Origin: Nitrospinota bacterium
GTDB lineage: Bacteria > JADFOP01 > DATKYB01
Assembly (NCBI GenBank): GCA_035528715.1
Contig: DATKYB010000129.1
Coordinates: 1-23,748, forward strand
Length of the DNA: 23,748 bases
Direction of reading: 5' to 3'
The notes below the pieces were generated by a model. That model was given only the letters and a program-made list of their open reading frames with translations, had not been told where the DNA came from and ran no database searches. The translations under genes and the position numbers were made by a program. Below, one piece after another: positions 7,629 through 15,182 of the stretch. Each line of letters opens with the position of its first letter. Position 1 is the first letter of the stretch.

Positions 7629-7824
7629 TTGACTAAAACCTGCCTTTTTGCTAGAAAAGGGTTCGTTTTGAGAAGGAGAGTTTTTTAAAAAGCTTTTTAT
7701 CAGATGTAACACCATAACTTTGATTTTACTTCCAGTTTATCATCTTATTAGACTCTCTTCCTGTTCCATTAATCATCGTTTGCATCTTTGATTTATTATT
7801 ACCCTTTGGGAGGGGGGAAAGATG
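7629..7824 (+). promoter_or_regulatory. Repeated promoter-leader module, copy 2
   Basis: TTGACT (7629-7634), N17, TAGAAA (7652-7657), then the conserved leader ending TTTGGGAGGGGGGAAAG-ATG at 7822. Relative to copy 1 it lacks a short TTTTCCCACTTTGA segment in the middle. The terminal ATG is the start of the inverse autotransporter, so this copy acts as its promoter and 5' untranslated region of about 160 nt. Confidence 0.8.
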
Positions 7825-9813
7825 CAAGACCATACTGAACCTTTGAAAAAGGCCTGTTATTTTCTCAAGGTTTGTCTTGGCTCTTCTCTTTATCTTTTTC
7901 TAACAAATATATGTTTGATCGTTTTTTTATTCATTCCATCTCTTTCTTTTGCAGAACCAAGCTTTAATCTGCCCAAAGAAAAGCAGCCCCTTACAGAGTG
8001 GCTTTCTAAGATGAGCCCTGATGTGAGGGTTGAGCAAAAGAGCCAGAACTACTACATCGATAATATCTTTTCTCTCAATCTTTCAGGCATAAAACCAAAC
8101 CCAAACTCCCCCCAGAGCCCATCTCTTCAGGAATGGCCTACAAAGATAAGCCCGGGCATAAGGGGAGGGAACGGAAGGACCCTTTACTATGTGGATGGTC
8201 TCATCCCCTTTTTCAGGAAAAAGAACTCCCTTTTCTTTGCTAACCCAAAGGCTGTCTTTGGGAGCAACGATACAGAAGAGATGAACATAGGCATGGGTTA
8301 CCGCCATCTTCTCTATAATGACAGGATGTTTCTCGGTATCAACGGCTACTTTGACACGCAGAGAAGCGAGAACAACTTCCGCCACAACCAGTTCGGCCTG
8401 GGATTAGAAGCCATTATCACAGAGTGGTTTGATCTTCGCTCAAACTTCTACTTCCCTGTATCCGGCAAGAGGACTCTTCCTGATAGTGTCTCCTACAGGT
8501 TCGCTCAGAGGAGCTTTCTTTCCCATACCATCAACAACCTTGAGGAGCCCTTGCGGGGTCTTGATTATGAGGGGGGTGTTCTCATCCCAGGTATCTCTGA
8601 TATCATCGAGACAAGGGCTTATTTTGGGGGTTATTACTACGATTCAGAGATCGGGGATGACATTGACGGCATCAAGGGAAGGATAGAGATAAGGCCATTT
8701 CCTCTTTTAGCTATCAATGTCGAGATAAGGGATGACAATGCCTTTGAAACAGATATTCTTGTGGGCGGATACATCTCCATTCCTCTTTCCTTTAAGGGGT
8801 GGAAGGACTACTGGAAAAAGAGGGGCAAGAGGAAGCCGAGAGAACGAATGACCGACCTTGTGGTGAGGGACATTGATGTTGTATCGAACAAGAGCACCAG
8901 AGACTTGGGTGAAAGTAAAGTGTATGACATGGTCTATGTGAACAACTCCAATACAGGTGATGTGGATGAGGATGGTTCACTCGACCATCCCTACGATGAA
9001 ATGACCGAGGGCTTGAGCGCCCTTTCTGATGGCGAAACCCTGTATGTGTTCCAGGGAAGCAAGAACTACGAAGGCAACTTTACTGTGAGCAACCAGAACA
9101 CCATTATCTGGGGAGAAGGCCATGAGGCATTCCCCGGATGCGGAGGAGACGACCACTATCCTGTTCTTGACGGAAATGCTGCAGGGGATGTGTTCACTGT
9201 CTCAGCGGACAACGTGGAGATAAGGGGTTTACAGATACAGAACAGCGGAAGCAGAGGCATCCACGCAGAAAACAGGAACGGAGGAAATATCCATCATAAT
9301 ATCTTAACAAATAATGGTAGTGGTTTGTCTGTCTGGAGTAATATACTAGACAATACGGTTTCCAACTGGACAGTTGCCAACAATACCATCTCTAATAATA
9401 GTAATTACGGGATTTATTTTTATGGCGCGGCGCATCTTTCCAATTTTGTTTTTTCAAGAAACAGGCTTATTAATAATGAGAATGGATTTAGGATGACCCT
9501 AAATTCTTCCCCTACAATCTCCAATTTTACCTTCACGAACAACACAATTACAGGGAATACAAATTATGGCATTAACATAAATGAAGAAAGCTTGCATGCT
9601 GTTGCCACTTTTAATAATGTTAATTTTGGTGATGCATCTGCAGGCACTGGAGGATACAACTCGATTTATAATAATGGCACAGCCGATTTTTATGAAGCTA
9701 CCAATGACAGCTTCACAGCACAGAACAACTACTGGGGCGGCGAAGAGCCGAAACTTGTGGTGGGTAATAATGCCGTTAACTACACCCCTTGGCTGACCAC
9801 TGACCCGAATTAA
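7822..9813 (+). CDS. Inverse autotransporter (intimin/invasin-type barrel) with beta-helix passenger
   Basis: The 663-residue protein has a long signal peptide (1-44, cleavage after SLSFA), a short periplasmic segment, and an N-terminal barrel (about 115-340) with the family's strings GMGYRHLLYNDRMFLGINGY, GLGLEAIITEWFDLRSNFYF and PVSGKRTL. It ends in RMTDLVVRDIDVV, the usual exit from an inverse autotransporter (type Ve) beta domain. The C-terminal half (about 370-663) is Asn/Gly-rich with repeated strand-turn units (NNTISNNSNYGIYF and similar) typical of a right-handed parallel beta-helix, ending NNYWGG and YTPWLTTDPN. The passenger should be displayed at the cell surface. Most characterised members carry Ig-like or lectin domains, so a beta-helix passenger is less usual and might bind or cleave polysaccharide; no catalytic residues are identifiable. 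A close paralog lies at 11490. Confidence 0.83.
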   Translation: MQDHTEPLKKACYFLKVCLGSSLYLFLTNICLIVFLFIPSLSFAEPSFNLPKEKQPLTEWLSKMSPDVRVEQKSQNYYIDNIFSLNLSGIKPNPNSPQSPSLQEWPTKISPGIRGGNGRTLYYVDGLIPFFRKKNSLFFANPKAVFGSNDTEEMNIGMGYRHLLYNDRMFLGINGYFDTQRSENNFRHNQFGLGLEAIITEWFDLRSNFYFPVSGKRTLPDSVSYRFAQRSFLSHTINNLEEPLRGLDYEGGVLIPGISDIIETRAYFGGYYYDSEIGDDIDGIKGRIEIRPFPLLAINVEIRDDNAFETDILVGGYISIPLSFKGWKDYWKKRGKRKPRERMTDLVVRDIDVVSNKSTRDLGESKVYDMVYVNNSNTGDVDEDGSLDHPYDEMTEGLSALSDGETLYVFQGSKNYEGNFTVSNQNTIIWGEGHEAFPGCGGDDHYPVLDGNAAGDVFTVSADNVEIRGLQIQNSGSRGIHAENRNGGNIHHNILTNNGSGLSVWSNILDNTVSNWTVANNTISNNSNYGIYFYGAAHLSNFVFSRNRLINNENGFRMTLNSSPTISNFTFTNNTITGNTNYGININEESLHAVATFNNVNFGDASAGTGGYNSIYNNGTADFYEATNDSFTAQNNYWGGEEPKLVVGNNAVNYTPWLTTDPN

Positions 9814-9849
9814 TAAGAGATTTTTAATTGTCCCTTTCTTGCTTGACGC

Positions 9850-9879
9850 ATCCCCAAAAAATCGAATAGGGGGATTTTA
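9850..9879 (+). terminator. ATCCCC/GGGGAT hairpin followed by T-run, copy 2
   Basis: ATCCCC (9850-9855) pairs with GGGGAT (9870-9875) over an A-rich loop with AAAAAATCGAA, followed by TTTT. It lies 37 bp after the first autotransporter and about 20 bp before the promoter of module copy 3. It is a probable weak terminator. Confidence 0.5.
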
Positions 9880-9895
9880 AGACCGCAGAATCTTC

Positions 9896-10092
9896 TTGAC
9901 TTAATCCTTTCTTTTTGATAGAGAAGGTCTGTTTTGGAAGGAGGGTTTTTTAAAAAGCTTTTTATCAGATGTAATACCATAACTTTGCTTTGCCCACTTT
10001 GATTTCACTTCCAGTTTAATCATCTTATTAGACTCTCTTCCTGGTTTGCATCTTTGATTCATTATTACCCTTTGGGAGGGAGGGTAAAGATG
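9896..10092 (+). promoter_or_regulatory. Repeated promoter-leader module, copy 3
   Basis: TTGACT (9896-9901), N17, TAGAGA (9919-9924), followed by GGAAGGAGGG, AAGCTTTTTATCAGATG, both CTTCC tracts, and TTTGGGAGGGAGGG before the ATG at 10090. It lacks the TCCATTAATCATCG segment found in copies 1 and 2. The ATG opens a 37-codon ORF that overlaps the start of the barrel gene at 10197. Confidence 0.8.
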
Positions 10093-10203
10093 TTAGACCA
10101 TATTGTTCTTATAAGATTGTTGCTCCAAAGAACCTTTCCCCACATCTGTCTCTATTCATTCATTTATTTTATAACAATAGATAGGGGGAGTGTTTTATGG
10201 TGA
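10090..10203 (+). CDS. Short leader ORF overlapping the downstream barrel gene
   Basis: From the module's ATG at 10090 the frame encodes 37 residues (MLDHIVLIRLLLQRTF and onward, hydrophobic) and stops at the TGA at 10201-10203, overlapping the ATG of the barrel gene at 10197 by 7 nt. The opening MLDHI resembles MQDHI/MQDHT of the autotransporters, so it may be a decayed autotransporter start. The strong ribosome binding site and the overlap would permit translational coupling to the barrel gene. Expression is unproven. Confidence 0.4.
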   Translation: MLDHIVLIRLLLQRTFPHICLYSFIYFITIDRGSVLW

Positions 10204-11198
10204 AAAAAATTTTGATGGGAATTATCATATTGGTTGTGTTTGTTGCTCTTTCTCACTCTGCTTCTGCAGAAGAAAATCAAAGGGGGATTTTCATCGAACC
10301 ATTCGGGGGTATATTCTACATTAATGCACCCGACGTCAACTTCGGTGGGAGGTATGTGGCAAATCCTGGTTACCTAGGCGAAGAGCATAAAGAAGACGGG
10401 GAGGCAGATGGAGGAATTTTTGGTTTGACATTTGGAAAGGGATTCAAAAGCCCCCTCTCCTTTGGCAGGAATAATCGGGTGGAACTATCAGGGTTTTACA
10501 GCAGGGCTAAGAGCACGTCGAGCTCTACTATCTTGGCCGATTTGTCTTTGGCCGGTTTCACGCAGATTGATGCGAGTAATACTTATGTAGGTACCATTAG
10601 TGCGCTTGTCAACATTGATTCCAAAGCTGAATATTACGGCTTCAGCCTGGTCTTGAAGGGCGACAATAAAATTGGATTGAACTGGAAAGTCTCGCCCTAT
10701 ATTGGGCCGACCCTGTTCTTCTTTGAGCAGGACATCGATATCTCTAGCCAACTATCTGGTGGTAAATTCGATGGGGACACCACATCTGTGAGCGAGGATA
10801 CAGAGACCATGTATTTGGGCATCACAGGTGGTGCGGACTTCACCAGGCAGATTTCTGACAGGGTAAGTCTGGTCGCGAATGCAGAGCTGTCCGTTGTTCA
10901 TGCCAGAAGCGATTTTGATGGTTCGCAAGAGACCAGTGAGGTAACAATTTCTACTGCTCATGTAACAGATTCTGATGAGGAGGTGGCAGTTCGGGGAATC
11001 GGGAATATAAAACTCCAGTTCGATATTGGGTTCGGGACTCTCTCTTTAAGCGCTGGGCTCCATTGGCTCAGCTACGTGCCCGAAGTCGTCAATCCACGTA
11101 ATCCTAGCGACGCAAGCATCCCGGATAGAGCCGCACATATAGAGGATGAATCATCCCTGATGGTAATCGGCATGGCACAAATAGCTATACCGTTTTGA
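10197..11198 (+). CDS. Predicted outer-membrane beta-barrel protein
   Basis: The 333-residue protein has a signal peptide (residues 1-24, cleavage after SASA). It then shows alternating amphipathic strands with frequent aromatic girdle residues and ends QIAIPF, a terminal Phe consistent with BAM-mediated insertion. Recognisable strands include GIFIEPFGGIFYIN at the start, YYGFSLVLKG and WKVSPYIGPTLFFFEQDI in the middle, and LGITGGADFTRQISDRVSL later. I do not recognise a specific family; it resembles generic OmpA-like or autotransporter-like barrels without a plug or periplasmic domain. GGGGGAG precedes the ATG. Its start overlaps the short leader ORF, so it may be translated by coupling. It sits between the two inverse autotransporters and carries the same promoter-leader module, so it is probably expressed with them. 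Function could be transport or adhesion. Confidence 0.7.
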   Translation: MVKKILMGIIILVVFVALSHSASAEENQRGIFIEPFGGIFYINAPDVNFGGRYVANPGYLGEEHKEDGEADGGIFGLTFGKGFKSPLSFGRNNRVELSGFYSRAKSTSSSTILADLSLAGFTQIDASNTYVGTISALVNIDSKAEYYGFSLVLKGDNKIGLNWKVSPYIGPTLFFFEQDIDISSQLSGGKFDGDTTSVSEDTETMYLGITGGADFTRQISDRVSLVANAELSVVHARSDFDGSQETSEVTISTAHVTDSDEEVAVRGIGNIKLQFDIGFGTLSLSAGLHWLSYVPEVVNPRNPSDASIPDRAAHIEDESSLMVIGMAQIAIPF

Positions 11199-11283
11199 TA
11201 TTGTGAAATATGAGGACTCGATTTTTTCCTCTCACTTGACGCATCCCAAGAAATTGAAAGGGGGGGAAGACCGCGAAATTGTA

Positions 11284-11492
11284 TTGACTTAATCCTACCT
11301 TTTTGGTAGAAAAGGTCTGTTTTGGAGGGAGGGTTTTTTAGAAAGCTTTTCATCAGATTTAATACCATAATTTTGATTTTCCCACTTTGATTTCACTTCC
11401 AGTTCATCATCTTATTAGACTCTCTTCCTGTTTTAGTTAATCATCGTTTGCATCTTTGATTCACCATTACCCTTTGGGAGGGGGGAAAGATG
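11284..11492 (+). promoter_or_regulatory. Repeated promoter-leader module, copy 4
   Basis: TTGACT (11284-11289), N17, TAGAAA (11307-11312), then GGAGGGAGGG, the conserved leader with both CTTCC tracts and GTTTGCATCTTTGATT, and TTTGGGAGGGGGGAAAG before the ATG at 11490. It drives the second inverse autotransporter. A degenerate GCATCCC..GGGGG hairpin (11241-11266) precedes it. Confidence 0.8.
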
Positions 11493-13394
11493 CAAGACCA
11501 TATTGAACCTTTGAAAAAGTCCTGTTATTCCCTCAAGGTTTGTCTTAGCTCTTCTCTTTATCTTTTTATAGCAAATATATGCCTGATCGTTTTTTTATTG
11601 ATTCCATCTCTTTCTTTTGCAGAACCAAGCTTTAGCCTGCCCCAAGGAAAACAGCCCCTTACAGAGTGGCTTTCTAAGATGAGCCCTGATGTAAGGGTTG
11701 AGCAAAAGAGCCAGAACTACTACATCGATAATATCTTTTCTCTCAATCTTTCAGGAAAAGAACCAAACCCAAATTCCCCTCAGAGCCAATCTCTTCAGGA
11801 GTGGCCGGCAAAGATAAGCCCGGGCTTAAGGGGAGGGAACGGAAGGACGCTTTACTATGTGGATGGACTCATCCCCTTTTTCAGGAAAAAGAACTCCCTT
11901 TTCTTTGCCAACCCAAGGGCTGTCTTTGGGAGCAACGATACAGAAGAAGTGAACATAGGCATGGGTTACCGCCATCTTCTCTTTAACGATAAGATGTTTC
12001 TCGGCATCAACGGCTACTTTGACACGCAGAGAAGCGAGAACAACTATCGCCATAACCAGCTCGGCTTGGGATTAGAGGCCATCATCACAGAGTGGTTTGA
12101 TCTTCGGTCAAACTTCTACTTCCCTGTATCCGGAAAAAGGACGCTTTCCGAGGGCACCGGCTACAGGTTCGCTCAGAGGAGCTTTCTTTCCCATACCATC
12201 AACAACTTTGAGGAGCCGCTGAGGGGCCTTGATTATGAGGGGGGTGTTCTCATCCCTGGCATCTCCGATATCATTGAGACAAGGGCCTATCTTGGGGGCT
12301 ACAACTACGATTCAGAGATAGGGGATGACATTAACGGCATCAAGGGAAGGATAGAGATAAGGCCCTTTCCCCTCTTGGCTATCAATGTGGAGATAAGGGA
12401 TGACAATGCCTTTGAAACAGATGTCCTTGTGGGCGGATACATCTCCATCCCCCTTTCGTTCAAGGGGTGGAAGGACTACTTTAAGAAGAGGGGCAAAAGA
12501 AAGCCGAGGGAGAGGATGACCGACCTTGTGGTGAGGGACATTGATGTTGTATCTAACAAAAGCACAAGAGAATCGAACGAACAAAAAATATACGACATGG
12601 TCTATGTAGACAACAGGAACACCACAGGAATCGAGGACGGCTCACTCGACCATCCCTACGATACCATGACCGAGGGCTTGAGCGCCCTCTCGGACGGCGA
12701 AACCCTGTATGTGTTCCAGGGAAGCGGGAACTACACGGCCTCCCTTCTCAACCCTTTTATCGTGAGCAACCAGAACACCATTATCTGGGGAGAAGGTCAT
12801 GAGGCATTCCCCGGATGCGGAGGAGGGGGCTATCCTGTTCTTGACGGAGATAATTTAGCATTACCTGGTCTCAGGGTATCAGCGGACAACGTTGAGATAA
12901 GGGGTTTAAAAGTACAGAACAGCGGATTTGCCGGATATGCAGGCATTTATGGATTTGATGTGAGCGGAGGAAATATCCATCATAATATCTTAACAAATAA
13001 TGCTGATGGTTTGAGGGTTGAGAGCGCTGTAAGTCCAGTAGTCAACAATTGGACAGTAGCCAACAATACCATCTCTAATAATAGTAATTACGGGATTCTT
13101 CTTCACAACCACGGCAATCTTTCCGATTTCACGTTTTCGCACAACACCATCACCGGCAACGATTATGGTATTACTTTCGCCGACAACGACCCTACTGACA
13201 TGAAGCTGGGCAATGCAGCCACAGGAGAGGGAGGATACAATTCGATTTACAACAACACAATAGCAGATTTTTTTGAATCTACTGGTTACAGCTTCACAGC
13301 ACAGAACAATTACTGGGGCGGCGACAAGCCGAAACTTGTGGGTGGTAATGATGATGTTAACTACACCCCTTGGCTGACCACTGACCCGAATTAA
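11490..13394 (+). CDS. Inverse autotransporter with beta-helix passenger, second paralog
   Basis: The 634-residue paralog of the protein at 7822 has the same long signal peptide (cleavage after SLSFA), the same type Ve barrel and the same exit RMTDLVVRDIDVV; the barrel halves are nearly identical by eye. The passenger is a parallel beta-helix with units such as NNTISNNSNYGILL and FTFSHNTITGNDYGI, but it is about 30 residues shorter. It differs in the middle (for example around residues 445-500), while the last 30 residues (NNYWGG, then YTPWLTTDPN) are conserved again. This mosaic of conserved ends and divergent centre suggests passenger diversification after tandem duplication. It should be anchored in the outer membrane with the passenger outside. 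It is the last gene of the surface cluster; a perfect 12-bp hairpin lies 16 bp after the stop. The ligand is unknown. Confidence 0.83.
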   Translation: MQDHIEPLKKSCYSLKVCLSSSLYLFIANICLIVFLLIPSLSFAEPSFSLPQGKQPLTEWLSKMSPDVRVEQKSQNYYIDNIFSLNLSGKEPNPNSPQSQSLQEWPAKISPGLRGGNGRTLYYVDGLIPFFRKKNSLFFANPRAVFGSNDTEEVNIGMGYRHLLFNDKMFLGINGYFDTQRSENNYRHNQLGLGLEAIITEWFDLRSNFYFPVSGKRTLSEGTGYRFAQRSFLSHTINNFEEPLRGLDYEGGVLIPGISDIIETRAYLGGYNYDSEIGDDINGIKGRIEIRPFPLLAINVEIRDDNAFETDVLVGGYISIPLSFKGWKDYFKKRGKRKPRERMTDLVVRDIDVVSNKSTRESNEQKIYDMVYVDNRNTTGIEDGSLDHPYDTMTEGLSALSDGETLYVFQGSGNYTASLLNPFIVSNQNTIIWGEGHEAFPGCGGGGYPVLDGDNLALPGLRVSADNVEIRGLKVQNSGFAGYAGIYGFDVSGGNIHHNILTNNADGLRVESAVSPVVNNWTVANNTISNNSNYGILLHNHGNLSDFTFSHNTITGNDYGITFADNDPTDMKLGNAATGEGGYNSIYNNTIADFFESTGYSFTAQNNYWGGDKPKLVGGNDDVNYTPWLTTDPN

Positions 13395-13410
13395 GAAGAG
13401 ATTTTTAATT

Positions 13411-13557
13411 GTTCATTTCTTGCTTGTCCAAGAAATGAACCAAAGAAGGACACCCCAACGATTTTTCCGGGCGGTCTCAGATTCGCTTGCTTCGGAGAAA
13501 CAGCAAACTCAGCCTTCGGCTTCAGACAGCTGCTTCTTTTTCCCTTGCTTTGCTCAC
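13411..13557 (-). repeat. Inverted repeat element, left copy, with 12-bp hairpin
   Basis: This copy of an element of about 145 bp is oriented opposite to the one at 16050-16193. Its outer end is a perfect hairpin: GTTCATTTCTTG (13411-13422), loop CTTGTC, CAAGAAATGAAC (13429-13440). A 47-nt core (13490-13536) is the reverse complement of 16069-16115 with one mismatch. Between them are shared words read as GAGACCG and GGGGTGTCCTT on the minus strand. The hairpin may also end transcription of the autotransporter, though no T-run follows. Confidence 0.8.
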
Positions 13558-13737
13558 CTTCAACCTGAAAAATCGTAAAGGGGAGGTTTAAAAAACATGG
13601 TTTGCTTGCCGCATCCCCAAAAAATCGAAATGGGGATTTAAAAAGATACGGAAAAATCGCTTTGCGAATCTTTGAAGAAAAATCCTGAAAAGGAGGGGGG
13701 AGATTAAAATAGATAAATTCAAATTATTATAATTTAT
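13558..13737. repeat. Intergenic region with degenerate hairpin repeats
   Basis: No gene is seen. It holds another copy of the TTGCTTGCCGCATCCCC unit with the ATCCCC (13613-13618)/GGGGAT (13632-13637) hairpin found between the outer-membrane genes, and a similar AACCT (13562-13566)/AGGTT (13584-13588) hairpin; both loops contain AAAAATCG. No TTGACT promoter follows, so this appears to be a truncated trace of a fifth module. Confidence 0.55.
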
Positions 13738-14268
13738 TTAGTATTTATTAATAGCCTTAATTATCCCTGTTTTTTGTATTCCATTAGAGGTTATAATATA
13801 TTTTATTCTATTAATTCCCTTTTTATGAAATATTACATTTATTGGCCAAGCACGTTCAGCAAAATATTCCTCCCTAAATATCCCCCCTGATATTACAATA
13901 TCCTTCGACCAAAAAAACTTATTATAATCATTAGCCTGCCACTCTTTATTTTCCGAGTCTAAAGTGACAGTTGCTTTGTCTATAAAAGTTAAATGTAATT
14001 GAGGATTTTTTACAGCAAAAAAGCCAGAGTTGCCTATGCCGAATCTACATTGATAAGATTTGCCTGTCCAATCGAACTCTATCGGAGCTTTTCCAATTTT
14101 AATTGGATTATATCCATAACAAAGAAATGGATTAGGAATACATAGAAAACATAGATAAGTTAGAACACAAAGAAGAAATAATAAAATAAATGGTAAATTT
14201 TTTTTAAAAAACCTTTTTAGCTCTCTTTTTTTTATTGTACCTATTTTATGTTCAGTTGGAAATTCCAT
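13738..14268 (-). CDS. Single-pass membrane protein with extracytoplasmic beta-rich domain (island gene 3)
   Basis: The 176-residue protein of unknown family has a basic N-terminus (KKRELKRFFKK) and one hydrophobic segment (about residues 25-44). It continues with a beta-rich domain of about 125 residues containing CRFGIGNSGFFAVKNPQLHL. By the positive-inside rule the N-terminus is cytoplasmic and the domain lies outside. The pattern of a strand, N-x-G, a few residues, A-x-N or A-x-K-N, and a further strand also occurs in the membrane protein at 15183, suggesting that both carry an Ig-like sandwich; this is an inference from short motifs. It begins 11 bp after the TIR-like gene and is probably co-transcribed with it. 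No clear Shine-Dalgarno precedes the ATG. The coding sequence is strikingly AT-rich compared with the flanking genes, as in recently acquired DNA. Confidence 0.6.
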   Translation of the reverse strand: MEFPTEHKIGTIKKRELKRFFKKNLPFILLFLLCVLTYLCFLCIPNPFLCYGYNPIKIGKAPIEFDWTGKSYQCRFGIGNSGFFAVKNPQLHLTFIDKATVTLDSENKEWQANDYNKFFWSKDIVISGGIFREEYFAERAWPINVIFHKKGINRIKYIITSNGIQKTGIIKAINKY

Positions 14269-14279
14269 TTTTATTTATT

Positions 14280-15038
14280 TTACGACTTTTCTTTTGGGTA
14301 TATATCAATTCCCAGACTTTTAATTACATCTCGCCCTAATTCTGTCCAATGATATACATAAGACCCTCCACCACCTGAAGTATCTAACCATAAAAGACCC
14401 AGATCAAGAAGTCGGGGTATGATATGCGATAGCTTAGGATCATAACGAGCCTCACTAAAATAATGACCTCTATTTTCATGCGTGAATCTAAAGCACGTTG
14501 CATCTAAAGACTTAACAGCTCTTTCTACCATTATTGATTTAGTTCTATCTATTTCTTTAATAGCTTTATTTATAATTGTTGATATTCGTTCAATTGACCT
14601 ATTTATATCATTAGGGTCATATTGGTGAACTCTGTAGGCTGTAATATCAAATGGAAGGGTATCGTTATCATCTCTTATCACAATAATTTCTTCTGGCAAA
14701 CGCCACGCGTGTGCTAACCCTAGTTCATACATAACATTTGCGTTGCGAAAACGCTTTTCTTCAGCAGAACCAATAAGTTTAATTTTTTGTGTGATATAAG
14801 ATATTTCGAATAGAACAATTCTTGAATTTAAAATCCCTTCTAATATATTTATCGGAATAGAATCCCCAGAAACTGGTTGGTCAACACGGTAGGGAGTTAA
14901 AGTCTCACATTTTCTTATTGCTTTTTCTATTATATTTTCATAACGTTTATGATGTTCAGGATTAAACCACATTCCAACAAACACCTGATTTTTTAAATTA
15001 TCTATACGATATTTTGTAAAAAACTCATATGGATACAT
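14280..15038 (-). CDS. TIR-like/nucleoside deoxyribosyltransferase-like protein with C-terminal winged helix (island gene 2)
   Basis: The 252-residue soluble protein starts with a Rossmann-like domain: first strand QVFVGMWF (18-25), second block ILEGILNSRIVLFEIS (65-80), and NANVMYELGLAHAW (99-112) with E105 in the YELG motif, the usual catalytic glutamate position of the TIR-like/deoxyribosyltransferase-like (DRHyd) superfamily. LPFDITAYRVHQY (128-140) closes the domain. Members hydrolyse or bind nucleotides, often NAD+ or nucleosides, and several act in bacterial defence. The last 60 residues (KLSHIIPRLLDLGLLWLDT, later HWTELGRDVIKSLG) read as a winged helix, possibly DNA-binding or a protein contact. 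In the second block the usual Asp is Glu (LFEIS). It is flanked by two membrane proteins on the same strand. Catalytic activity is inferred, not shown. No good Shine-Dalgarno is seen. Confidence 0.68.
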   Translation of the reverse strand: MYPYEFFTKYRIDNLKNQVFVGMWFNPEHHKRYENIIEKAIRKCETLTPYRVDQPVSGDSIPINILEGILNSRIVLFEISYITQKIKLIGSAEEKRFRNANVMYELGLAHAWRLPEEIIVIRDDNDTLPFDITAYRVHQYDPNDINRSIERISTIINKAIKEIDRTKSIMVERAVKSLDATCFRFTHENRGHYFSEARYDPKLSHIIPRLLDLGLLWLDTSGGGGSYVYHWTELGRDVIKSLGIDIYPKEKS

Positions 15039-15182
15039 TTTTACATTTCAAATATAGTAGAAATAAATAATTGTGTATATTTTCTAAAAATAAGCGTATT
15101 TCATTTCTTTTCTTAATTAAATTATCAGATTCAGATTGTTTCTTAATAAAAACACCTTCCTACCTTATTCTATTTTTTTCAG

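Noticed and set aside
9300-9600. Repeated AAT-rich units as a CRISPR or microsatellite
   Set aside because: They are in frame and encode Asn-rich beta-helix coils; spacing and sequence vary as in protein repeats, with no constant direct repeat.
13395-13450. Attachment site or tRNA fragment at the left edge of the island
   Set aside because: No tRNA-like arms or integrase gene are present; the palindrome belongs to the inverted repeat element.
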